A stretch of DNA of 64,000 bases from Sporosarcina sp. D27. GTDB taxonomy: Bacteria; Bacillota; Bacilli; Bacillales_A; Planococcaceae. Shown one piece after another: positions 44,392 to 53,055 of this stretch (the stretch's first letter is position 1; each line of letters opens with the position of its first letter). Under the pieces are notes generated by a model. The model did no database searches, had not been told where the DNA came from, and saw only the letters and a list, made by a program, of their open reading frames with translations. The position numbers and the translations under genes are program-made. The stretch lies in contig NZ_AZUC01000047.1 in assembly GCF_000586555.1 (NCBI RefSeq), positions 1-64,000 on the forward strand. The letters run 5' to 3'.

Positions 44392-45348
44392 TTAGGACTG
44401 CTCTTCTTCGTATGCATCGATAATTTTTGCAACAATAGGATGTCGGACCACGTCAGCTGGCTCTAAATATTGGAAGTGAATTTCTCGAACTTTTGACAAA
44501 ATGGATTCCGCTGCAATGAGTCCTGACTTTGAACCTTTGGGTAAATCTATCTGTGTCTTGTCACCCGTAATGACCATTTTAGAACCAAAGCCCAATCGAG
44601 TTAAGAACATTTTCATTTGAGCGTGCGTCGTATTTTGAGCTTCATCAAGAATGACAAACGCATCATCCAATGTACGCCCTCTCATGTAAGCAAGTGGCGC
44701 AATTTCAATGGTTCCACGCTCTATTAGACGTTCCGTATGTTCAGCGCCTAACATATCATGCAGCGCATCGTAAAGTGGACGTAAATAGGGATCGACTTTA
44801 TCTTTTAAATCACCCGGCAAGAAGCCTAAACTCTCTCCCGCTTCCACAGCCGGTCGCGTTAAAATGATTCGTTTTGCAGAACCGGTTTTCATGGCATGAA
44901 CTGCAAGTACAACGGCCAAATACGTTTTCCCAGTTCCAGCGGGTCCAATACAAAAAGTCAAATCGTTCTGCCGGATTGCTTGAACATATTCACGTTGTCC
45001 TATTGTTTTTGCACGAATCACTTTTCCTTTACTGTTCCGAGCGATTTCAACATCGTACAGTTCGGCAAAGTATTCAATAGTACCATTATTCACCATTTCA
45101 ATAGCAGTTGCAACATCTCGTTGGTTTATTTGGATTCCCTTACGAATCACTTTCAACAATTGTTCTAAGAGTTGTTTCGCTGCAGCTGTATTCTCTTCCG
45201 ACCCTTTGAGAGAAATCGTTTCACCTCGTGACAGTACAGCAACGGATAGATTTTCTTCAATCAGCTTAATGTTTTGGTCAGAAATTCCAAGTAACATGAT
45301 TGCTTCGTTTGGATCTTCTAGATGTAGTTGAAGTTGTTGTTCACTCAA
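44392..45348 (-). CDS. phoH: PhoH family ATPase
   Basis: P-loop ATPase of 318 residues, Walker A IGPAGTGKTYLA (about residues 136-146) and FVILDEAQNTT as Walker B. An N-terminal KH-like segment (VLSRGETISLKGSEENTAAA) fits PhoL-type proteins linked to ribosome or RNA metabolism. It abuts yqfD (next base after its stop) and precedes pgpH. Despite its name, phosphate control is not shown here. Confidence 0.94.
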   Translation of the reverse strand: MSEQQLQLHLEDPNEAIMLLGISDQNIKLIEENLSVAVLSRGETISLKGSEENTAAAKQLLEQLLKVIRKGIQINQRDVATAIEMVNNGTIEYFAELYDVEIARNSKGKVIRAKTIGQREYVQAIRQNDLTFCIGPAGTGKTYLAVVLAVHAMKTGSAKRIILTRPAVEAGESLGFLPGDLKDKVDPYLRPLYDALHDMLGAEHTERLIERGTIEIAPLAYMRGRTLDDAFVILDEAQNTTHAQMKMFLTRLGFGSKMVITGDKTQIDLPKGSKSGLIAAESILSKVREIHFQYLEPADVVRHPIVAKIIDAYEEEQS

Positions 45349-46443
45349 TCAATCGTCTCCCCCTTGGGATATTGGTCTTTTTACCGCAATATTTTCGTTG
45401 ATCAAAAAAAGTATAGTCCCTGTTACTTTATCACTATCAAACGTCACCTGTAAAATATTTTCATCTTTTATATCCTTTTCAAATGAGGTTTCAGATAGTA
45501 ATTTATGTTTTAATAATGGGACTAAAAAATTTTTCTCCATTCCTTCTTCTAAAGTAATAGTTTTTATAGTATTATCCACTTCTTCGTTCCACTCTACAAT
45601 CTTCCAAAATGGGTGATTTTCGGAATTTTGTTTCAGCCACGGTAAGTGCCATTCTATAAACACACGCTTCTCCCCAGCGGCACGGTATTGAACCGTTTTA
45701 GGTAATGAGAATTTGTACTCTAGCCAATAGTCCGCAAAAACAGCACCTTCTGCACCTACTACTGCCACCTTGTCACCTTGTTCTAATACGCCTGTAGCCA
45801 GCAGATCCCCTTTTTTAACGGTTTGGTTGAGGCGAGCTACCCTTTCTCCACTTTTCAGCTGAAAGCCTGTAATGACACCTCCAGTGCGCGCTGCTAGCTC
45901 ACCAGGTTTTCCTGTTTTTTCAACCTTGCTAGAGGTTTTTGGTGAAATCATCGGAATCACAGTAAGTGTTGCACCCTTTTTTTCAAATCGCACCCAGGAT
46001 AGATCAGGCTCATCAGTCATAATTTGGCTGCGAATCGTTCCTTCATCTGGTAACTGACGCAACATCTTCATCGGAACTACTGCTGACTTTTTCAAAGTTT
46101 GTTCTATCCGCTCAGCAATTTCAGGATGCTCTGCATCAACGTTAACTTGCCACAAAAACATCGAAGCGAGAAACGGGATGATGCAGAGTAGCAATGCGAC
46201 CCAAGAATGGAATATTCTATTGATTGGGGTTCCATCACCTAAGCGCTCTACATGGACTTTTAACTTGAATCGTCGTCTATTTGCCCGAATGTACTTTAAG
46301 CCATTTTTGTCTGTGCGAAACCAAATAGCACCATCTATGTGTTCAAGTCTTGAAACACGTTTCTTATTCCGAATCATCTCATTGACCAGATGGGCGGGCT
46401 TACCTTCACCTTTCAATTCTACGTCATACAGCTTACGCTTCAT
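45349..46443 (-). CDS. yqfD: Sporulation protein YqfD
   Basis: Membrane protein made in the mother cell in Bacillus, 364 residues. N-terminal cytosolic basic domain (RRFKLKVHVERLGDG), one or two helices (about 78-100), then an outer domain with a lipoyl-like beta-barrel segment (ERVARLNQTVKKGDLLATGV) and a conserved end LLKHKLLSETSFEKDIKDEN. It overlaps yqfC by 11 bp; both are needed for efficient sporulation in B. subtilis and depend on sigma-E there. Confidence 0.9.
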   Translation of the reverse strand: MKRKLYDVELKGEGKPAHLVNEMIRNKKRVSRLEHIDGAIWFRTDKNGLKYIRANRRRFKLKVHVERLGDGTPINRIFHSWVALLLCIIPFLASMFLWQVNVDAEHPEIAERIEQTLKKSAVVPMKMLRQLPDEGTIRSQIMTDEPDLSWVRFEKKGATLTVIPMISPKTSSKVEKTGKPGELAARTGGVITGFQLKSGERVARLNQTVKKGDLLATGVLEQGDKVAVVGAEGAVFADYWLEYKFSLPKTVQYRAAGEKRVFIEWHLPWLKQNSENHPFWKIVEWNEEVDNTIKTITLEEGMEKNFLVPLLKHKLLSETSFEKDIKDENILQVTFDSDKVTGTILFLINENIAVKRPISQGGDD

Positions 46444-46690
46444 ACACCTCTCCTTCCTTCGCGTCTTTCGTAATTCGAAGTTCGTGTAACTCAGTGAAGG
46501 AGAGTAACGCTGATTTTTCCATTAGCATGTCAAAATGTATGTCAGTGCCTTTAATATGGATGACATAGCCTTCCTTACGTAACTTCGCATAGTCTTCGGA
46601 AATGATGACTAACTCATATCCACCCAGTACTTTGAGTGAAGTTAAATCTTCCAGTGAAACTAAAGATCCCATTTCAAATAGTTTTCTCAA
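46433..46690 (-). CDS. yqfC: Sporulation protein YqfC
   Basis: An 85-residue protein with the YabP/YqfC pattern: SLEDLTSLKVLGGYELVIIS and GYVIHIKGTDIHFDML, then LHELRITKDAKEG. Slightly shorter than B. subtilis YqfC (93) at the N terminus. The start is TTG 46690, seven bases after GGGGGT. That ribosome site and the first base of the start codon are in the 3' arm of a perfect 15-bp hairpin (see 46690-46741). It heads the sporulation pair yqfC-yqfD and the long phoH-pgpH-ybeY-era run. Confidence 0.88.
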   Translation of the reverse strand: MRKLFEMGSLVSLEDLTSLKVLGGYELVIISEDYAKLRKEGYVIHIKGTDIHFDMLMEKSALLSFTELHELRITKDAKEGEVYEA

Positions 46691-46741
46691 CGCATTGACC
46701 CCCTATACCATTCTTATGCTCGGTACAGGGGGTCAATGCGT
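46690..46741 (-). promoter_or_regulatory. Perfect 15-bp hairpin hiding the yqfC ribosome site, with possible sigma-E promoter
   Basis: CGCATTGACCCCCT (46691-46704) and AGGGGGTCAATGCG (46727-46740) are exact inverted repeats, and 46690/46741 add a pair. In the mRNA the 3' arm holds the Shine-Dalgarno GGGGG and touches the TTG start. No U tract follows, so it is not a good terminator. In the 22-base loop CATAAGAA resembles a sigma-E -10 (CATACAAT) and GCATTGA stands exactly 14 bp before it; transcription from there would begin near the 3' arm and lack the 5' arm. Confidence 0.7.
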
Positions 46742-46747
46742 ATTGGT

Positions 46748-47278
46748 TTATTGTTTAGATTTTGGTGGTCCCAGAATTTCTGAAAACACGATCCCTCTCA
46801 GTATATCTTGTTTACTCGTAACATCCACATTAAGGGATTCACTCTTTACAAACCTCTGTTGGTCTGGATTATGTGTCGAAAGTCTACCTGAAGATCGAGA
46901 GCTTGTTTGTCTTTCCGGTCGAACTGGTTTTGGACTTACAGAATTCTTCCTAGGTGCTTCAGAAACTAAAACCGGTTCTGTCGGCACTGGTTGTTCCGCC
47001 ACTGTTTTCCGCTGGTCAACTTGGATTTCCTTATAAATTTCGCCTGTAAGCTCTTTTAATCTTTTAAAAGGATCCATTTGTTCAGAGGTTGATGACTTTT
47101 GTGCCTGAGTCTGTTGAGCTCGTTGTGGCGTAGGCTGTCTTTCTGTCATTGGCTGCTTTTTAGGCATCTCTGTTTTTTGAGGTGTCCCTTGTTTCTGACT
47201 TTGATCGTCGCCCTTATTCTTTTTACCGAATAACGTACTGAGAAGTCCAATCGCAATCAGAATGATAATTTGTTCCAT
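46748..47278 (-). CDS. Unknown membrane-anchored Pro/Gln-rich protein
   Basis: Not recognised. The 176-residue product has an N-terminal helix (residues 2-15, EQIIILIAIGLLSTLFG), a basic-polar, Gln/Pro/Thr-rich disordered stretch (about 18-150) and a conserved-looking C terminus DILRGIVFSEILGPPKSKQ. A similar SEILGpPkxxrp tail ends several otherwise variable Bacillota proteins. AAGGGGATGTGCTG fixes ATG 47278. It lies between floA and yqfC, where B. subtilis has yqfB; a link to floA membrane domains is only a guess. Its stop is six bases before the yqfC hairpin. Confidence 0.7.
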   Translation of the reverse strand: MEQIIILIAIGLLSTLFGKKNKGDDQSQKQGTPQKTEMPKKQPMTERQPTPQRAQQTQAQKSSTSEQMDPFKRLKELTGEIYKEIQVDQRKTVAEQPVPTEPVLVSEAPRKNSVSPKPVRPERQTSSRSSGRLSTHNPDQQRFVKSESLNVDVTSKQDILRGIVFSEILGPPKSKQ

Positions 47279-47314
47279 CAGCACATCCCCTTTCCGGGAA
47301 GTTGCGGTTAACCA

Positions 47315-48316
47315 TTAGTTCTTTGGCTTATTGTCCTGATCTCCAGAACCGCTTATTTTCCCGATGGAATCTCTCATACCTGTATCTGCTTGAAGGTTCT
47401 TATAGTTCATGTAATCCATCACACCGATATTGCCGCTACGAAGCGCTTCAGCCATTGCAAGTGGTACTTCTGCTTCTGCTTCCACAACCTTAGAGCGCAT
47501 CTCAACAACTTTTGCACTCATTTCTTGTTCGCTAGCAACTGCCATTGCACGACGTTCTTCCGCTTTTGCCTGCGCAATATTCTTATCTGCTTGTGCTTGC
47601 TCAGTTTGAAGTTCAGCACCTATGTTCTTACCGATATCAACGTCAGCAATATCGATTGAGAGTATTTCAAATGCTGTACCAGAATCCAATCCCTTTGTAA
47701 GAACTGTTTGAGAAATCAAATCTGGATTTTCCAATACTTTTGCATGATCGACCGAAGAACCGATGGTACTAACAATTCCCTCACCAACACGCGCAACAAT
47801 TGTCTCTTCACCCGCACCACCAACGAGGCGGTCGATGTTCGCACGAACTGTAATACGCGCTTTCGCTTTTACTTCGATACCGTTCATCGCAACACCTGCA
47901 ATGAATGGTGTTTCAATAACTTTAGGGTTTACAGACATTTGTACGGCTTGCAGCACGTCACGACCTGCAAGGTCAATTGCTGCAGCACGTTCGAATGTCA
48001 GTTCAATATTTGCACGTTGAGCTGCAATTAGTGCGTTTACAACGCGGTCAACGTTACCACCAGCAAGGTAATGACTCTCTAGCTGATTAATCGAAACGTC
48101 CACTCCTGCTTTGTGTGCTTTAATGAGTGGGTTTACAACACGGCTTGGAATTACTCTTCTAAGACGCATTCCCACTAATGTAAAGATGCTTACTCTAACT
48201 CCTGCTGAAATTGCGGAAATCCACAATGCAACGGGTACAAACGTAAAGAACACAGACAAGATGATAATCGCTACAACGGCGATTACTACGATCCCAATTA
48301 AACTACCACTGATCAT
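47315..48316 (-). CDS. floA: Flotillin-like protein FloA
   Basis: Membrane-domain scaffold of 333 residues: an N-terminal hydrophobic hairpin (about 3-45), an SPFH-like domain and a C-terminal coiled coil rich in Ala/Glu ([20 protein letters not shown]) ending in a flexible tail. In B. subtilis FloA (YqfA) helps signalling, secretion and wall synthesis. It overlaps yqeZ by four bases; the two are a conserved operon. Confidence 0.95.
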   Translation of the reverse strand: MISGSLIGIVVIAVVAIIILSVFFTFVPVALWISAISAGVRVSIFTLVGMRLRRVIPSRVVNPLIKAHKAGVDVSINQLESHYLAGGNVDRVVNALIAAQRANIELTFERAAAIDLAGRDVLQAVQMSVNPKVIETPFIAGVAMNGIEVKAKARITVRANIDRLVGGAGEETIVARVGEGIVSTIGSSVDHAKVLENPDLISQTVLTKGLDSGTAFEILSIDIADVDIGKNIGAELQTEQAQADKNIAQAKAEERRAMAVASEQEMSAKVVEMRSKVVEAEAEVPLAMAEALRSGNIGVMDYMNYKNLQADTGMRDSIGKISGSGDQDNKPKN

Positions 48317-49659
48317 CCTTCATTCCCCTCCATTTCTTGAAGTTCCCTGACTACTGTCCGAGATCCTTCAACTTTCACTATCTTAACATGCTTTCCTTTA
48401 TCAATGTAGTTTCCTTCTGAAACGACATCGATTCGTTCTCCGTCTAACACAATTGCTCCCGATGGACGTAACGGTGTTAGAGTGACCGCTGTTTTACCAA
48501 GCCAATCAATGCGGTTTACATTCGAAACATATCCGCTTTCCGTATCCGTTGCGTCCATAAGAATCATTCTGTTCAACAAATGCAGTTTCTTTCCAAAGAA
48601 TTTCATAATAACCACCATCCCCGTTGTAGCAATTATTAGTGCAATGAGCACAGAAATCGCCATATATGCAGGATTCGCACCTGCCATTATAATACTACCG
48701 GTGACAGCGACTGCACCTGCTATTCCTGCAATCCCATGGGGCAAGAACAACTCCGCAACAATCAATCCCGCACCAAGGAGGAACAAGAGAATCGCTTCAT
48801 AGCCTGCTAAACCAGCTATCAAATGTCCGTAGAAAAAGAGTAATAGAGCTGAAATACCCATTGTACCCGCTACTCCAAATCCTGGGGAGTACAATTCTAC
48901 GATTAACCCAAGACCTGCAATTGAAAGTAATATTGGAACAACTACAGGATTGGTAATGAATCGTGCAATCTGTTCACTAAATGTTGGATCGGTAGATATA
49001 GTTGTTGCACCTTCCATTCCAATTTTCGCCAACAACTCATCATAGGTAGCGACTGTTCCTTCACTGTAGCCTACTTCTGCGGCTTCACGATCAGTCAATG
49101 TTAATAACTCACCTTTACCTGCACGGAATTCCGGGAGATCTTCCTCAGGATTTGCCATAGCCAGTGCAAATTTAGGGTCACGTTTTTGTGACTCAGCTGC
49201 ATTTTTCATATCTGCTGACCAAGCACTTCGAGCTTTTTTGTCTGCTGCATTGCCCGATCCGTCAATCACCGCTGAAGCACCCATTTTAGAACCTGGTGAC
49301 ATATAGATTTCATCTGCATGAAGGGCAAGGAAAGCTCCTGCTGATAAAGCCCGATTGTTAATGTACGCGACAATTTTTGGTTCAGTCTCATCCATTAGCT
49401 TCGCAATTTCACCTGCAGCATCTGTAAAGCCACCTGGTGTATTAATGTCAAGTACAATAACATCTGCCCCTGTTTTTTCAGCCTCATTGAAAGAACGCTT
49501 CAGAAATGCATGCAAGCCCTTTTCTACTTCATTATGAATAGGAACTTTGTAAACGGTTCCAGTTTTCGCTAGAGAAGTAGTCGAAAATGGAAGTGCAATA
49601 GCTGATACGATAAGTGTCAAAAGCAGAAATCCTCTAATGAGCTTCTGCAAAAACCTCAC
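48313..49659 (-). CDS. yqeZ: NfeD-like membrane protease (YqeZ)
   Basis: NfeD1b family, 448 residues. A signal or anchor helix (6-25) is followed by a ClpP-class serine protease domain ([12 protein letters not shown] and the nucleophile serine in [13 protein letters not shown]), four membrane helices (about 235-345) and a C-terminal OB-fold ([18 protein letters not shown]). Such proteins work with flotillins; in B. subtilis yqeZ-floA protects against sublancin through sigma-W. GatB/YqeY, which normally lies upstream, is missing. Confidence 0.93.
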   Translation of the reverse strand: MRFLQKLIRGFLLLTLIVSAIALPFSTTSLAKTGTVYKVPIHNEVEKGLHAFLKRSFNEAEKTGADVIVLDINTPGGFTDAAGEIAKLMDETEPKIVAYINNRALSAGAFLALHADEIYMSPGSKMGASAVIDGSGNAADKKARSAWSADMKNAAESQKRDPKFALAMANPEEDLPEFRAGKGELLTLTDREAAEVGYSEGTVATYDELLAKIGMEGATTISTDPTFSEQIARFITNPVVVPILLSIAGLGLIVELYSPGFGVAGTMGISALLLFFYGHLIAGLAGYEAILLFLLGAGLIVAELFLPHGIAGIAGAVAVTGSIIMAGANPAYMAISVLIALIIATTGMVVIMKFFGKKLHLLNRMILMDATDTESGYVSNVNRIDWLGKTAVTLTPLRPSGAIVLDGERIDVVSEGNYIDKGKHVKIVKVEGSRTVVRELQEMEGNEG

Positions 49660-49830
49660 CTACTTTCTAAGTTGATTGTCCTTTAAGTATACCTATTATA
49701 CGGACAAAACACACGTAAGTTTCACTCTGTGGAAAGTTTCTTGTGAATAATTTGCGACTCTTAACTTTTTAGCTTCAATGAATTCTATGAACTACTAACA
49801 AGAATTAACTTTATTTATGAATATAAAAAA
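49660..49830. other. Intergenic region between rpsU and yqeZ
   Basis: About 170 bp of AT-rich sequence between the rpsU terminator and the yqeZ start. It must hold the yqeZ-floA promoter; no convincing -35/-10 or sigma-W motif (TGAAAC/CGTA) was found by eye, although GAAACTT and CGTGTG occur near 49710-49730. yqeY occupies this place in B. subtilis. Confidence 0.35.
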
Positions 49831-49865
49831 GTAAGCCAGAAAATCCTAAGGATTTTCTGGCTTAC
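49825..49865 (-). terminator. Terminator of rpsU
   Basis: A perfect 17-bp inverted repeat with one central base (GTAAGCCAGAAAATCCT and AGGATTTTCTGGCTTAC, 49831-49865), followed by TTTTTT on the minus strand. Confidence 0.92.
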
Positions 49866-49915
49866 GCGCATTTTACTGGGTTAACGTTGCTTTAAGCAAA
49901 CAATATAGGAGTTAA

Positions 49916-50089
49916 TCAGAATTTGCGTTTACGAGCAGCTTCAGATTTCTTTTTACGCTTAACACTTGGCTTCTCATAAAACTCATGCTTTCTTACGTCT
50001 TGTATCGTACCACTCTTTGATACAGTACGTTTGAAGCGGCGAAGAGCATCTTCAAGTGATTCGTTCTTACGAACAGTTGTTTTAGTCAT
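49916..50089 (-). CDS. rpsU: Ribosomal protein S21
   Basis: A 57-residue small-subunit protein: [20 protein letters not shown], then the strongly basic end [29 protein letters not shown] before ATG 50089 fixes the start; the longer frame to 50128 is non-conserved. In B. subtilis it is cotranscribed with yqeY; here a terminator follows directly. Confidence 0.97.
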   Translation of the reverse strand: MTKTTVRKNESLEDALRRFKRTVSKSGTIQDVRKHEFYEKPSVKRKKKSEAARKRKF

Positions 50090-50189
50090 CTCTTGTCCCT
50101 CCCTCCGAACACACTTCGAACATAGCATACTGCTATGTACTTGAAAATTATAACGTATTATTTTCTAACGGTCAATATAAAAGATGAAA

Positions 50190-50858
50190 TTAATAGTCGG
50201 ATTTTGACTGAAGGCCTTTCATGATTGCTACGCCGGAGCTTGCACCAATGCGTGTTGCACCCGCTTCTTTCATAGCAGTCAAATCTTCTAAACTACGAAC
50301 CCCACCTGAAGCTTTAACGCCCATTTCAGGTCCGACTGTGCTACGCATCAATTTAACGTCTTCCACTGTAGCTCCACCAGTTGAAAATCCTGTTGAGGTT
50401 TTTACGAAATCCGCTTTCGCAAGAACAGACAACTCACAAGCTGTACGCTTTTCTTCATCGGTAAGTAATGACGTCTCAATAATTACTTTTACAATTGCTT
50501 TACCTGCTGCTGCGTTCACAACCGCTTCTATATCTTGTTGAACCGCTTTCGTATCCCCACTTTTTAAAGCACCGATGTTAATGACCATATCAATTTCACT
50601 TGCACCGTTTTCAATCGCATTTTTAGTCTCAAAAGCTTTTACATCAGATGTTGTTGCACCGAGTGGAAAACCAATAACTGTGCAAGTTTTTACAGGTGTC
50701 CCCTTAAGAAGTTCAGCAGCTGTTTTTACCCACGTCGGGTTCAAACACACTGAAGCAAATTCATATTGCTTCGCTTCATTACAAAGTTCCAACACCTGTT
50801 CTTTTGTCGCATCTGCTTTTAATAATGTGTGATCGATCATTTTTGCTATTGAATTCAT
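50190..50858 (-). CDS. deoC: Deoxyribose-phosphate aldolase
   Basis: Splits 2-deoxyribose-5-phosphate into acetaldehyde and glyceraldehyde-3-phosphate, last step of deoxynucleoside catabolism. The Schiff-base lysine is in [15 protein letters not shown] and the proton-relay lysine in [10 protein letters not shown]; the other catalytic Asp is in [16 protein letters not shown] context. Length 222. It is not in this block in B. subtilis (there in the dra-nupC-pdp operon), so it looks like a local insertion; it stands alone here. Confidence 0.95.
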   Translation of the reverse strand: MNSIAKMIDHTLLKADATKEQVLELCNEAKQYEFASVCLNPTWVKTAAELLKGTPVKTCTVIGFPLGATTSDVKAFETKNAIENGASEIDMVINIGALKSGDTKAVQQDIEAVVNAAAGKAIVKVIIETSLLTDEEKRTACELSVLAKADFVKTSTGFSTGGATVEDVKLMRSTVGPEMGVKASGGVRSLEDLTAMKEAGATRIGASSGVAIMKGLQSKSDY

Positions 50859-50920
50859 ATTTATGACCTCCTAGAGGATGTACGTACCTCTTACATCATA
50901 TCAGAATCCAACACAATAGA

Positions 50921-50956
50921 AAAGAAACCACCAGGCACAATGCCCAGTGGTTTCCA
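50921..50956 (-). terminator. Terminator of the dnaK-to-mtaB operon
   Basis: A 14-bp RNA stem with two G-U pairs (minus strand GAAACCACTGGGCA and TGCCTGGTGGTTTC) and TTTTC after it, just past the mtaB stop. Confidence 0.85.
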
Positions 50957-52297
50957 TTAATGAACTAATTCTTGTTCTTCTAATACTCGAACAAATTGTC
51001 CTTCGTTGTACGGATATCCCGCCTTCAATAATTTCACCCTAACAATTTTACCAACCATTTCCTCGCTGGCAGAGAACACCACTTTTAAGTAATTGTCGGT
51101 ATAGCCTACATACAAATCACTTTCCGGATCTTCTTTGAATTTTTCTTCTGGAATGACTTCGAGAACGTCTCCTTCAAACTCGGATGCATACTGCTTTGCA
51201 AGCTGATCATTCAGTTCAATCAGGCGATGAACGCGCTCGTTTTTCACGTCTTCATCCACTTGGTCTTCCATGCGGGCTGCAGGTGTCCCCGTACGTTTAG
51301 AGTATGGGAATACGTGCAACTCGGAAAATCGATGATTACGGATAAAATTATATGTTTCCATAAACTCTTCTTCCGTTTCACCTGGGAATCCTACAATCAC
51401 ATCTGATGTGATCGCTAGATGAGGCAATGCCTCACGAAGACGATCCAGACGCTCTGCAAAGAATTCCATCGTATACTTACGTCTCATTCTCTTTAGAACA
51501 GTATTAGAACCGGATTGAATTGGTATGTGCAAATGGCGAACGATAATTGATGAGTTATTTAAAACCTCAATCACTTCATCCGTCAGCTGACTTGCTTCAA
51601 TCGAACTAATACGAAGTCTTTTGAGACCTTTAACTTTTGTTTCGAGATCGATAAGCAACTTAGCGAGGTTATAGTCTTTCAAATCCTCACCATAGCCACC
51701 TGTATGGATACCTGTTAACACGATTTCCAAATATCCAGCATCGACTAACTGCTGCGCTTGGCGAACAACTTCTTCAGGATCACGTGAACGCATAAGACCA
51801 CGAGCCCATGGAATTATACAAAATGTGCAGAAGTTGTTACATCCCTCTTGGATCTTCAAAGACGCGCGAGTGCGGTCAGTGAAAGCAGGTACATCCAGTT
51901 CCTCGTACACTCGATTTTTCATGATGTTACGTACAGCATTGATCGGTTGACGTTCCTCGCGATATTCTTCGATTAATCCAAGCAATTTTGTACGATCTTG
52001 CGTACCGACTACGATATCCACACCAGGGATCGCCATGATTTCCGCAGGTGAAGTTTGTGCATAACAGCCTGTTACACAAATGACTGCATCTGGATTTTGA
52101 CGAACTGCGCGCCGAATGACTTGGCGGCTTTTTTTGTCACCAGTATTGGTAACAGTACATGTATTAATGACATAAACGTCAGAGTTTTTTTCAAAGTCAG
52201 TTCGTTCATAGCCAGCATCTTTAAAAAGCTGCCAGATTGCTTCAGTTTCATAGTGATTCACTTTACAGCCCAATGTATGGAAGGCAACCAATGACAT
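50957..52297 (-). CDS. mtaB: tRNA t6A37 methylthiotransferase MtaB
   Basis: Radical-SAM enzyme that converts t6A37 to ms2t6A37 in tRNA. N-terminal UPF0004 domain with cluster cysteines (LGCKVNHYE, NTCTVT, TGCYAQ), the radical-SAM motif CNNFCTFC (about residues 148-155) and a C-terminal TRAM domain. Length 446. AAAGAGGTGAGCAGCTG fixes ATG 52297; the longer frame reads into rsmE. Last gene of the hrcA operon, as yqeV in B. subtilis. Confidence 0.95.
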   Translation of the reverse strand: MSLVAFHTLGCKVNHYETEAIWQLFKDAGYERTDFEKNSDVYVINTCTVTNTGDKKSRQVIRRAVRQNPDAVICVTGCYAQTSPAEIMAIPGVDIVVGTQDRTKLLGLIEEYREERQPINAVRNIMKNRVYEELDVPAFTDRTRASLKIQEGCNNFCTFCIIPWARGLMRSRDPEEVVRQAQQLVDAGYLEIVLTGIHTGGYGEDLKDYNLAKLLIDLETKVKGLKRLRISSIEASQLTDEVIEVLNNSSIIVRHLHIPIQSGSNTVLKRMRRKYTMEFFAERLDRLREALPHLAITSDVIVGFPGETEEEFMETYNFIRNHRFSELHVFPYSKRTGTPAARMEDQVDEDVKNERVHRLIELNDQLAKQYASEFEGDVLEVIPEEKFKEDPESDLYVGYTDNYLKVVFSASEEMVGKIVRVKLLKAGYPYNEGQFVRVLEEQELVH

Positions 52298-52313
52298 CAG
52301 CTGCTCACCTCTT

Positions 52314-53054
52314 TCATTCAAATTCGTAAGACATAGCGGATAACACGTATAATGGCGCAGTTTCTGTGCGGAGAATACGGGGTCCAAGCGATACAGGTAA
52401 GAATCCAGCATTTCTTAAAATTTCAGCTTCAGCTCTTGAGAGTCCACCTTCAGGACCAAATAAGACCAGTATCGATTGTCCATGATACACCTTCTCGAGA
52501 CGGACTGCAATTCTTTTTGAAGTTCCTTCTTTTGCTTCTTCTTCATCTGCAAATAGACAAACGTCGAAAGATTCTGCTTGCTTCAATATCTCTTTAAAAG
52601 CGAGAGGCTCGGAAATATTTGGAATGACTGTCCTGTGAGACTGTTCAGCGGCTTCTTTGGCAATTTTACGAAGCCTTGCTGTTTTTTTGTCTCCCTTTTT
52701 TTCGTCCCATTTTACGATTGAGCGCTCCGCTTGAAAAGGGATGATTCCGGTCATACCGAGCTCAGTCCCTTTTTGGGCTATGAGTTCCAACTTATCCCCT
52801 TTAGGTAAACCGCATGCTAAGGTAACTTGGACAGGAAGTTCACTCGTTGAAGATGCTCTACCTGTATCCTGTACAGTTACACCATTGTCATCGATCCGAT
52901 GAATTGTGGCAATGCGACCAACGCCTTCTGAAACACAACAGATTTCTTCACCTTCACGCATTCGCATCACACGTGTAATATGCTTTTCGTCTTCACCAGT
53001 AATCGTTGCAAAGCCGTCTTCTTTAAACGGCTGATCAAGAAAATAGCGTTGCAC
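52314..53054 (-). CDS. rsmE: 16S rRNA (uracil(1498)-N(3))-methyltransferase RsmE
   Basis: SPOUT-family methyltransferase, 246 residues. N-terminal PUA-like part (HITRVMRMREGEEI), then the knotted domain with VLFGPEGGLSRAEAEIL and LGPRILRTETAPLYVLS. GTG 53054 after GGGGGG gives the normal N terminus MQRYFLDQPF. It nearly abuts prmA (one base between). Confidence 0.94.
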   Translation of the reverse strand: MQRYFLDQPFKEDGFATITGEDEKHITRVMRMREGEEICCVSEGVGRIATIHRIDDNGVTVQDTGRASSTSELPVQVTLACGLPKGDKLELIAQKGTELGMTGIIPFQAERSIVKWDEKKGDKKTARLRKIAKEAAEQSHRTVIPNISEPLAFKEILKQAESFDVCLFADEEEAKEGTSKRIAVRLEKVYHGQSILVLFGPEGGLSRAEAEILRNAGFLPVSLGPRILRTETAPLYVLSAMSYEFE

Positions 53055-53055
53055 G

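Noticed and set aside
49831-49865. Striking 35-bp perfect palindrome
   Set aside because: It lies just after rpsU with six T on the minus side, so an ordinary strong terminator explains it.
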